The notes under the pieces: model-generated | What the model was told of the DNA's origin: nothing | Database searches by the model: none | The model's input: the letters and a program-made list of their open reading frames with translations, nothing else | Program-made: the position numbers and the translations under genes | Assembly (NCBI GenBank): GCA_032173965.1 | Contig: CM063299.1 | Location: 1,240,001-1,304,000, forward strand | Source: Sitta carolinensis | Taxonomy: Eukaryota; Chordata; Aves; Passeriformes; Sittidae | DNA length: 64,000 nucleotides | Direction of reading: 5' to 3' | In this document: positions 12,701-24,700 of the stretch, one piece after another | How positions within the stretch are numbered: the stretch's first letter is position 1 | How the letters are laid out: the number at the start of each line of letters is the position of its first letter

Positions 12701-15700
12701 ATCTGCTTTTGAATCTATTTGTCATGATGTGTTTTGATATTAACTCGGTGTAAAGGGAGTTCTGTAGGACTTTGAGGCTATTTGAGAGAATTAAGTGTTT
12801 GCTGGAGTGAAAAGTAGAATCACTGACCTTGACACTCGTGTGCCTCGTGGAAGTTGAGTTTGCAGTTCCGTGTGCATCCCCAGGCCTTTCATTTAAACAG
12901 TTTGCGTAAAACCTTCTGACACTGCATGAAATCATTTGCTTGCTGGCATGGTGTGAGCGTGCTGTGTGTGTTGTGCAGGGTTTAACTGTTGTTTCTCCCT
13001 GTTTGCATTCCCAGGAGAGAACCTGGCAGAGTTCAAGCCCGCAGGAGCTGACGATGGTTTCACAGATTTCAAAACCGCCGACAGCATCTCCCCGTTAGAG
13101 CCGCCCGCCTCCAAAGACAAAACCTTCCCTGCACCCTTCCCTCCTCTGCCTGCTCAGCCCAAGCAGCCAGCACAAGCCAAGACCCCTTTGAATCTGGCAG
13201 ACTTGGAGCTCTTCTCCTCTCCTGGAGAAAACAAGCAGCAATCCTTCCCACCTGCATTTACCGCCTCAAAACCGGGCTCCTTCCCCCCCCCACCCCTTCC
13301 ATCTGCCTCTGCCCAGCCAGCACCTGGCAAAACTTCAAGCTTAGCTGATGACTTTGGAGAGTTCAACCTTTTTGGGGAATTTTCTAACGGCGCATCAGCC
13401 AGTGGACAAGATGACTTTGCAGATTTTATGGCTTTCAACAACAGCGGCGGGTTTTCCGAACAGAAACCTGACGACAAATACAATGCACTCAAGCTGGAGG
13501 CCAGCCCTGGTGCTCAGGCTGGCTCCTCAGCCAGCACAGTGAAGGGTGGGCAGAGCTCTGCCACCACTGCTACGCCCACCAAATACGACATCTTCAAGCA
13601 GCTGTCCCTGGAGGGCTCGGGAGCGGGCTTCGAGGAGGCCAAGGACAGCGCGCTCTCCTCGGGGAAGAGCGACGATGACTTTGCTGACTTCCACTCCAAC
13701 AAGTTTTCTTCCAGCAGCGCTGAGAAGTCGCTGGTGGACAAAGTGGCAGCTTTCAAGCAGGCCAAAGAAGACTCTGCTTCAGTGAAATCCCTGGATCTGC
13801 CTTCCATCGGCGGCAGCAGCGTGGGCAAGGAGGACTCCGAAGACGCGCTGTCTGTTCAGTTTGACATGAAACTGGCTGATGTGGGAGGAGATCTTAAGCA
13901 TGTCATGTCTGATAGCTCTTTGGATTTGCCAACAGTTAGTGGCCAGCATCCACCAGCAGCAGGTGAGGAACTGGTTAGATTGCTCTGGTAACGTAGGTGG
14001 TGCACATCCCGTGTTCTCTGTGCTCAATTACAGTATTATGCACTTGTCTTTCAGTAGTGGAAGACTCCTCAGTGTGTGTCCCCGCCAGCCACAGCCCCTC
14101 AGCAGGGCACTCCTTAGTTTTTGTCTTAGAAGACTATAATTATAAATAGTGGAACAGTTTGAACTCCAGGCCAGTTTATTTTTGAGATCTAACATCATAC
14201 TGGTTCCTGTTCGCTATTGGCACTTAAGGGACTCGAGTGGAAAATATTCCAGTGCAAACAATGTCATTCCATTTACATCAGCAAGATGATGGCAGAGTCT
14301 CACTTCAATCTCTTGTTTTCCACAAAGCATTTGGCTTGGGGGCTTCCCAAGGGTCACTAATTGGGGCTGTTAATGAGAAGCTGACTAATCACCAACACCA
14401 GGGTCTTCCCCTTACCGTGGGGCTCAGTCTGGCCAGCCAGGATTTTGCAGGACTGCAGCTGTAGAGTATTTCACACACCTTCCAGTGTTACATCCCTCCT
14501 GGGAATCATTGTGCCAAGGGGCTGCAAGTGCTGGTCTCATGACTGGGAGCTCTTGGACCTAAATTTACACCATGGGACTTTAACTTGATCCTTATCAGGT
14601 TTCCACCTTCTTTAATTTCCCTTTAGACAGCATTCCTGAGGGAGTGAACTGACCATCTCTGACCTGATCACATATCATAAACCAAATTTCCCAAGTGTCC
14701 TGCTTTTTCTTTTCATATATACATAGGAGATAAGCTGTAGTTCAATGTTCTGTGGCCTTCAACAACACGGGAACCATTACTGTGTTCTAGGACAAGTTTT
14801 ATGCAGTCAAAGGCTTTTCTGAACAGGGGGAACATACAAACTGTAAATGTAAAAGCTCTTACTGCAAGAATTGGTTATTTCCACATGAAATATTTCTTCC
14901 ATTTTTTGCAGATATGGGTAGAGAAAAATTATACAGTACTGTAATTTTGCATTATATGATATTTTTAAGTAGGGGAGAGAATTAAGTCGGCAACTTCGAT
15001 GTGGAAGATACTCTCTAACAGGGTACAAAATATCAGGAATAATTTATTAGCAAAGACATTTAATTTTCATATTGCTGCTTGGGAAAACTCCAAGTTGAGT
15101 GAGCTGTCAAAACGTAGCACCAACAGTGTATTCTTGAATGTTTACTTTGGGTTTGAAAGCACTTTTTCCTAATATTTTTCTAGCCTCTCTTGGTGGTAGT
15201 TTGACTTCTGTAGCTCTTTACAGGACGTGTGCTTTTGCCACAGCAATCCTTGGTGAATAATTGCTGTTTGTGGCAGGAAAGCCTCTTTTTTTTTTTTTTT
15301 TTTTTTTTTGGTTTGTTTAAAGGGGTTAGCCCTTCGTGTGCTTGTTGCTAAACTTTTGAACTCTGAAGTATTAATTAGAAGCTATTTTTACTAAACTTAA
15401 GTCTGTATTCTCCTATGGTGCCAAGTTAGGTGTTATTCCAAAAGGGAGAGTTTTGCTCCATTTAACTGTTTGGATTTGGTGGCAGGACGTGCTCTGGACA
15501 CTCTGCTACAAACACTCCTGTGCTCATGTGTTCCTTTCTGTGTGTTTGAGCCATTTCAAGCTGTGAACTGCTGATGGTCAAGTCCTTCTTATTTTTTTTT
15601 TCTCCTTTTTTTTCAGTTTACATGAAGTTAAAAAGCAGACTTTTTTCCTTTTTCCTCATCGTTTCCTTCGATCTGTAAATGTAATGTCAGAAAGGGACAG

Positions 15701-18700
15701 TAGCCCTTTGTCACCTCACTGCTGGGAAGTGGCAGATGTGTGCAAGCCCTGTGTCACAGCTCCAGGGGAGCAGCAGCAGGACAGAGGGGTGAGAGGTGCT
15801 TTGACTTTGTGCCGTGCCCACACAGAGGTGTTTGTCCCTTGGCTGTGAGGTTTGACATTTGTAGCTTCCAGGTATGGGCAGGTAGGTGCTGAGGCTGGGA
15901 ATTAGGGAGAAACCCTTGGCTTGCTTCCCGTGCCAGGGCCCTGTGCTCTCTTGAGGGGTGAAAGTTTCCAGTTTTCCTCTCTCCCAAGGGGATACAGTCT
16001 TTAAACTCAGCTCTTGACTCTCTGTGTGGAAGCTAGATACTAATACTGCCTGATTTCTCTCTTTTCTCCATATAACCCTTTGAGCACTGGCTGCATGCTG
16101 TTAATTTGAACCAGGCTGCTTCTTCTCCACCAAATTTACATTTCACTCTGAGTTGAGAGCATTTGAGTGAACACCTGCTCCTGTTGGGTGAACCTGATCT
16201 GTTCTTCCTGCCAAAGGTTGCAGCAAGAGGAGCCCTGCCCTGGGCCCCCTCAAAGGGTTATCTGCTGCACTGACACACCTGTAAAGTACCTTCTTCTTTG
16301 GCATTACTGGAGATTCTCTGTATATTTTAATCAACTTCAGGTTTTTTTGCTGCTTTTTCTAATGTCTGATTTCAACTAAACATTTCCTGTGTGACTGTGC
16401 CTTTTCAGATCTGCTTTGATATCTCTCTTCTGCAAGTATTGACCTGCATGCTTTACTCTGATACCGCCCTTCCGAGCTCCTCTGTATCACTATCTTTTGT
16501 GATCTGTAAGTCCTGCTGTGTTAATAAATATTATCTTGGCATATTTTGAAAACGTGGGGATGTGTGTGATTTGTTGCAAACCAGCAGTGTTTCTCCCTTT
16601 CCTCAAAAATGTGGAGTTTAAGGTTCTAGTATCCCCTTAAGCTGGCGGGTGCCTTTCTCTTGCTGAGCAGGGTGTGGGTGAGCTTCTTTCTCCTCTTCCA
16701 ATGCTGTCACCTCCTCCCTGTGACCTTCTGAATCTTTACATCTCAGCCTAAATAATATTTTTCCAAAGATCTGTGTTTGAGAGGGATGGAGTGGAGGAAA
16801 TGTGTGATGGCAGGGTTGTTTCTGTGAGTTGGCACTGAAAAGCTGTGTTGCTGTCTAGACTTTTATGAGGAGAAGCCCACTCAGTAATATTCTGATATTT
16901 ATTTAGCTCATCCAGTGTGAATTAACCAGAACCCAAAGTAAATTTTCCATTTGGGAGGTTCTGCCTTCTAAATATTAAAACTTTCAAACGTGAATGACAG
17001 CTGCAAATTTGGCATGCAATTATGTCACTTCAAATTCCTCCAGCTCCTGGGCCACTGACAGCTTGGGATTAGCATCAAATTAACAGAGAAGGTAAAAAGC
17101 TAAAAATAATTGAGATGTGGAATAGCTAAAATGTTGTGGGGTTTTGGAGTTGCCACAAGAGCAGAAACCAGCCCAGGAAGCAGAATGTGGCTTTTCTTCT
17201 TTACACCGAGCTGGAGAGACTTTAAAAGGGAAAAAAAGAAAAAGGGAGAAAACCACAACACCCCTCCTTGGTTCTGGAGATCAGCAGGTCATGCCCAGCC
17301 CTAAAGGTTTTTAAACCAAAGCTCTGAACATAAAGCTGAGACCTAATTCTGCAGGGCTCGTGCAGTTTGTGTTTGTTCAGCCAGTCATTCCTGGAGGAGG
17401 GAAGAGGAACCTTCATGACTGTATTTATTATGCTTTTGTCCAGACTTGACAGTCAGATTGACTCCCTTGCCCTCATTTGGGTTAATTCTGCACACACAAG
17501 AGCTGATCCACCCTGGTTTGTCCCGGGAGGCTCTGACAGGGAGGGTGTGGATATGTTTGCCATGGCCTTCCCAAGGGCCCCTGTGGGACTGAGCTCCCAG
17601 TGCCAGCTCAGGGGTTTTATCCTGCTGTGGAACGTTGTTTGTCATGATAATTTCAAAATAATTAACAAATCCTGTAATTCCCCAAGATTTGGAGCCTTTT
17701 CTTTCCTATTACCTTAATTTTCATTTATCTTAACAGTCAGCATTCTTGATGGTTTCCACCTTAGCTAGGGCCATTCTTTAGAGAAAGCAAATGGGAATAA
17801 TTCCCTTATTGTTAACTGTTCCAGGCTTCCCCAGCTGAGAAATGGGCTTTGGATTTCTCTGGCTGCTGACAGGCTTGACACTGACAGCAGCAGGGCATGA
17901 AACTCTGTGTTCCTGCAGCCTCAGGTGGAGCCTGTCCCCAGGCAGGCTCTGGGCTCCAGCTCAGGCTGCAGGGGATGTTCCCAGGGTAACAGCACTGCTG
18001 CTGCTCTGCTGGGAACAGAGCTGGGAACAGAGCTCCACAGCCACCACCTGTGTCACCCTAACAACCAGAACGTGACACACACTTGGAGCTAGTCAACAGA
18101 TTTAATATCCACTGAAATACAAAAACCTGAAAGTCTCCTATGCTGGCTGAAATCCCTCAGTTTATTCCAATGTCCCTGAATTGTCTTTCTTAGTTTTCTT
18201 CTGTCACTGATGCTGTCAAGGCTTTTCCTTAAATGATTAAACTGTTGATAGTTAAGGCTCCAGCTTGTAATTTGCCTCCAGCCATAACTTAATCCTTGGT
18301 AGTTGAAATAAATTATTATAGTTGGCTCAAATCAGGGGTGGCAAGTTTTTCTGTAGATGAGATAAGACTGGAAAACAGTGTTTTAAGTGCATCTCATCCT
18401 GCTGTACGTTCCTTGCAGCCTGTGCTTTGCCTTGGCTGGCTCCTGCAGGTGCACCTGCTCCCAGGTAGTGATCAGGAACCTTTGGGTTCCACACTCTTAT
18501 TTTTCATACTTCTCCCTAAATAGTTTTAGGACTGCTTGAGCTGGCAACACTGACTCTGAACGCAGTGTTTTTGCTGTAATACAATATTCCTAGGAAAAGG
18601 TTTATTCACTGGAGTGACCCTTCTGGAACTGTCCCAAAAATATCCAAATGTTCAGAATCAGACCATTACATTTCACCTGAGCCCTTGCACCTCTTCAGAG

Positions 18701-21700
18701 GTTTCGTGTCTGCCTGGATTCACACGCAGAGAATCTTGCCTCTTAGTTTGTGAATAATTAAACTATTGTTCTGCCTCCCTGCCCTGCCCTATTGATTGCA
18801 GGTCAGTTCAGGCTTCCCCAGGAGCCTGCTGCTGATCCTGCCTGTGCCTTTAGGATGTGTTTGCAGCTCAAAATCTTAGCGGTTATCACAGGCAGGATTC
18901 CCCCCAGGCTGTGAGCATGCAGATCCTCGGGATGGGATCATCACTCCTCCCTTTCTCTCCCAGGCAGCACCGGAACAAAGGCGAGGCTCCCATCTTTGCT
19001 GGATTTTGGAGTCAACACAAAGTGAAGGGAAAACAGAGGCTGCCTGGTAGCTGGTGGTATTTACAGGATCCCAGGATTAATCACAGCTGGCTCACGTGTT
19101 GGAGGTGGCTCTGGCTCTCTTTCATGCAAGGCTTTCCCTCCTTTAAACAAAAACTTGAGAGCGCAGGGTGTGGTGTGCGGTGATAAATCACCGACCCCTG
19201 TGCGGCGGCTCCTTTCCGGGAGCGGGGATTTCAGCTTCATGTTTACCCTCGGCACAGTCACCCTTCCAGTGAAGGAAGCTCTCTGATGGCTTTGGGGACA
19301 AAGTGGCAGGGACAGGAAGGGAGGAGCTGATGGCTGGCAGTGGCCACGGAAGCCCAGCACTGTGCCACACGTGTGCCTGTTAGGTTTTTCACTGGCCACG
19401 TACGTGGGTCATGCCTGGAAACTGCCTGCAGCCTGGCCTGCTCTCCCTTCCAGAGAGGTGAATAAACCACGGCAGAAATGTTTGTTAGAAGGGTTCAATC
19501 CTCGGGCTGGAGTGAATAAAGAGGACAGCTGGGCAGCCAGCTTGTTCCCACCGTGGCTCTGTCCAAGCCCAGCGTGCCAGCCCCTGCAGCCCATGGGCTT
19601 CAGCCCCAGGGAGCTCGGGGAAATCACCCTGTGCTCTGGGCTTGCTGCAGCCAAACTGACAATTGCTCCTGCTGGAAAACAAAGGGTAGGACAGGAGGGC
19701 TGGTTTGCTGGGCTGCAAACTGCCCTGCCAGCCCCTGGCTCCGTGTGCCTTCAGTGGGGATCAGTCACAGTCTGGAGTGAAAGAGCAGTGGGGTGGGAGC
19801 AGCCAGAGCCCCGGGCACTGCACTGATCCCACACCTGCCCCTGGCAGGCAGAAGAACCTATTGGGCCATGTAATCACCAGGTGGGTACAAATGTTCGGAG
19901 CTTTCTGCAAAATAATTGGATTTTCTCTAGACTTAGCTTTTACAAACTATTTATTCAGTTAAAACATGATCTCTGCAATATCCCTGTCAGTGCTGGCACC
20001 TGGAAGTTTGACGAGTCGGCCGTGCGGGCTGCAGGAGCCCTGATAAGCTCAAACAGGATTTCTAGGCTTTTTTAGATCCTTGCAGCACGTTTTTATATGT
20101 TATTTGTATCAAAGCATGAATATAAAATTAAAGTGTATTAATACTTTTTCAGGGGAATGGAAAAGTCAGCCCAGTCTTCTGTGTGGTTGGATTTGATAAG
20201 ATGAAATAACGCATTAAAGGTGTTTGAGTTGTAACATTTATATTTTGATTGTAGATTCTGCAGCCAGAAAACTCAACTGGTGATCTGTGCAGCCTGGACT
20301 GGCCAGAAACTTTTTTTTTTTTTTCCTTTGGTGTTTCTTCACTACCATAGTGGTGACTTTCAGCTTAAAATATAAGACAGCATTCAAAGGTCAAGGCTTT
20401 CATTGAAAAGAGAAAATTTTGAATGAAATGCCCAGGTGTTTTGCAGATCACTTTTGTGCAAACCCCAGTTGAAGCCTCAGTGAGACAACAATTCCCCGTG
20501 TTTGTCCTTGCAGTTCCTCCGGGCTCTCGGCAAGTTGTTCTTAGGCGGCGTAGAGCGTTTAAGGTTTGGGCTTCAGCTCCTAATTGTGGGGGTTTGTTTC
20601 AGATGTGGATGACTTAAAGGGTGGCCCCTTTGGAAGCTGCCACAGTGGCTCTGCAGTCAGCAGCCTGGCGAGCTACGACTGGTCCGGCTCCGAGCGGGAC
20701 GAGGCCCAGCAGGGCAGGAAGCTCGGCTTCGCCCAGCCCCCGGGGAGCGGCTCCTCCGCGGCCACCTCTGTCCTCCAGAAGAAGGAGACCTTGTTTGGCA
20801 GCTCAGAAAACATCACCATGACAACAGTTTCCAAAGTGACAACCTTCTCCAGCGAGGATGCTTTGCAGGATGTTTCCTTTGCATCCTTTGCAAACTTTAA
20901 GGACTCCGGGCCGGTCTCCGGCGCTCCCGGCGACGACGACGTCGGGGACTTTGGGGATTTTGCCAGGCTTCCCTCGGAAGCTCAGGATGCAGCAGCAGCT
21001 GACACAGCCCTGGGCACTGATTTCCTCGCTGGAGTCTCCTCTGAGCTGCGGAGAGAGGCCACAGATGACTTCGGGGAGTTCCAGAGTGAAAAACCAAAAA
21101 TCAGCAAGTTCGACTTCTTGGTGGCAACTTCCCAAGGCAAGGTGAAATCCAGTGAGGAGATGATCAAGAGTGAGCTGGCCACCTTTGACCTGTCTGTGCA
21201 AGGTAAGCCTGCCCACGGTGGAGGAGCCTCATGATGCACGTGCTTATTTAAATCAAAGGCTGATTTTCCTAATTGAATTATAAATTAGCTAATGGGGATC
21301 GTTCCAAAAGCTGCTGGAAACGACCTGAACCTTCTCATTGATTTCTGTGGCATTTGGAGCAGGTCTTTTTCTACAAGGAAGATATTTGTTGTGCTAAAAA
21401 CCTGTAAGAATTGAGGGACTGGGGAAATCTGCAGCAGTCACTGAGTAAAGAGAAATATTTGTTCTTCTGGAGAAACGGGACAACCCTTGCTGCCACCTCA
21501 TTTTAAATAGGCTGTGTCTTTAGAGTAAAGGAATAACTTCTTACATCTTGACTTTTTAGGGTCTCATAAGAGGAGCCTGAGCCTGGGGGACAGAGAAATC
21601 AGTCGCTCCTCCCCTCTGCCAGCTCTGGACCAGCCCTTCAGGGACCGCTCGAACACTCTGAGCGAGAAGCCAGCCCTGCCCGTGATCAGGGACAAGTACA

Positions 21701-24700
21701 AGGACCTGACTGGGGAGGTGGAGGTGAGCAGCTGGCTGGAACACACCTGAGCTGGCCCTGACACCGAGGGGCTTCTCTATCCAGCTTTCTGGGGCTTTGC
21801 CTGTTTGGATCTGGGTGTGGCTGGGAGGTGGTGTCCGCGTGCACTTGGATGTTGTGCGTGGAACTTGGAAGTTTCTTCTCTCTTCTTCTTTAAAGGGAAG
21901 TGGGAAAACACAGACTGTTGTCTGAAACAGAATCACTTGACCTTGCAGCCTAAGCTTATGACTGGAAATTAGTTACAGTTTAAATCTAATCCCAGCTTTG
22001 GCAGAGACTGTTTGCTTTAGGAAATGGCATCACTTTCTGGCTGTGTGGTAGTTAATTTTCTTGCTCATCCTGAGAAGAGATGGGAAAGGGACTCAGATTA
22101 AATTCTGCTAATCCCCATTGCTAGAACAGCAGACTGTAACAAATGTGTCAGGAGGAGGTGTGTGCAATGAAACCTTTTACCCACTCCTGTGTGTTCTCCT
22201 TTTGAAACTCATTCTCACGCCCAGAAATCAGATTTTAGAGTTTAGGGAATCTTGAAAGAATGGGAAGAAATTAGGAACAGATCTGTGAAAAGTTCACACA
22301 GCTGATCTGCAAACAGCCTTCTAAAATACCTGTCTGCTGCGTGTCTGTTGTGTAGGAGAGAGGGAGGGAAGTGTGTGTGGGAACAAGACTGAGCCTGTCC
22401 TTCTCTTTGCTCCAGGAGAGTGAGAGGTACGCCTACGAGTGGCAGAGGTGCCTGGAGAGTGCCCTGCAGGTGAGTGTGGCACCTCCTCCTCCTCCAGATC
22501 CTTCCCTCCTGCCTGCACCACCTGCCTCACTCAGTGTGTGAGACCAACAGGCAGAGAAAGTGTGGGAACCAGCTCTGGGAATTACAGATTTTTAACCAAA
22601 AGCTGCCTCCTCCTCAGCTAAACACGCTACACTAATCTCCCTGTCACTGGGGATTAGTTTGGCTTTTTCCCCTCAGTATTCCAGCTCTCTGGCTAGTGGG
22701 GTGGTCCTGTGTTTGGGTGCCCAGTATTGTGTGTTCAGGGCACTGGTACCAGTGCCTGGCTCCTCAGGAATTCCTGAGGGGCAGAGCTGTTGGTGTGCTG
22801 TGCCCAGGGACCATTCAGGTATTTCCCAGCCACATCAGTGCTCCTTAACAGCTCTTCTTTGCATTTGAGTATCAGAGAGCCTAAACTGTGAGTGCTCTTA
22901 TTAAATTAGACAGCAAGGCATGCATGCTCTTAAAACTCTTATTTTGGTAATTAAAGTATTGGGGGGAATACATTAAGGTTTTAAATGTTCATACTTTCCC
23001 CTGATCTACTTAGGCAGGAGTGTATAAAAACGTGATGGAGTGTGGCAATCATTTCTTGTTTAATTTGCCTCCTTTTCTGAATAACAGTTTCTGCTGGGGG
23101 AAATCTTGTTTGTAATGATTATTTAAAGATAGAAACCCCATCATTTTATGAAATTCATTTCCACCAGGTCATAAAGAAAGCAAATGACACCTTAAATGGA
23201 ATCAGCAGTTCATCTGTTTGCACTGAAGTTATCCAGTCTGCTCAAGGCATGGAATATTTGCAGGGTATGTTTTCATTTTCCACTTTTTTTCACTGAAAGT
23301 TCTTCCCTAAAAACCAAGAATACAGAATCACTCTTCCCCAAATGGCATTATTTTAAACCATAATCTTTGCTTGCATCTGAATGATGGAAGAACTCTTCTG
23401 GCAAATAAATGTAACTCCAGCTTTGAACTGACCCTCCTGTGCCCCTCTGCTTTGGCCATTTCTGAGTCCAAGGCTGAGATCCAGTGCATTCTCTGCAATC
23501 CTGGCCTGTTTTACCTCCACAGGGGTTGTTGAAGTCTACAGAGTAACAAAGAGGGTGGAGCTGGGCATCAAAGCGACTGCTGTTTGCAGTGAGAAGCTGC
23601 AGCAGCTGCTCAAGGATATTGATAAAGTGTGGAACAACCTGATCAGCTTCATGTCCCTGGCTGCTCTAACGGTAAGACCCAAATAAGCTGCCTGGTTACT
23701 AAAACAAATGCCATAATTTCATTTAAAGAGGCTTTGCAGGGTGTGCTGCCTTTGGACAGTTTGTGTTTCTTCTCTTGGAAAATGGAAGTGAATTTATTTG
23801 TGAAAGCCAGTTTAAAACCCTTTGAGGAAACTGTTGTTTATGCACAAACACAATGATGTCTCACTTAGTACCTGAATGATTTAGCTGATATCCTGGGTGT
23901 CTGTCTCCAGTAAGGCAAATTTAATAAAATCCAAACAAGCCATTTTACAAAGCCAGAAGCACATGCACATGTCTTGTTTTTTAATATCCCTGCAATTGGC
24001 TTTAATGCTCACAATTCCACAGCACACAGTGGAGTACAGGAACAACTAAACTGTTTTCCCTTCTCTCTGCACTTGGAAATGCCCAAGTTTGTTTTGGTTC
24101 CTGCCACAGACTAAACAGCTTTTCCTGCTCTGCACTGCAAGGAAAAGCTCCCAGACAGCCTGGTAGGAGCTGGAGAGCTTTGGACACAGCTGGGTGAGGG
24201 GGCCAGGCAGGGATGCTCTGAGGGGTGGCCCTTTGGGGCAGGAGAATCCCTTGGGAAGGGTCTGCAGAGGAGCTGGGATAGAGAGGGGCACACAGAGGTG
24301 CAGAACAGACACAAACAGAAGGCAGGAAAATCACCCTGCCACCAAATACCTTGTGGGGTTTGTGTTGCAGGAGATGCAGTGTGCAAAATTACTTCCTTTA
24401 ACCATGGAAAAATTCACTTTTAGGGGCTCCCTCCCCATCTGTGTGTGCTTTATTTTGACTGCCACAGTGGATCCCTTTGACTCAGTGCACAGCCAAGGAG
24501 CCTTCAAGGATCAGCACATCCCCCCAAGCATCTCTGAGCAGATCATTACCACGGGGACGTTTCCACTGAGCATTTTAATTTGTGGCTTCCTCCTTGCACT
24601 GCAGCTGTGCCCACAAAAGGTTTTTCCTTCCCAATAAACACTCATTTATAAGTAAGGCTTGGAACTCATGGTTTCTGCTTGAAATAGCCATCTCCAGCTC

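Larger units (their letters stand above)
21203..23522 (+). other. SYNRG: SYNRG introns 15-18
   Basis: Four short introns (21,203-21,559; 21,724-22,415; 22,470-23,167; 23,265-23,522) between small exons. No repeats or RNA genes are recognised. Confidence 0.55.

Noticed and set aside
24194..24637. 147-codon ORF in SYNRG intron 19
   Set aside because: No homology, no supporting splice sites, and competing ORFs on the opposite strand.
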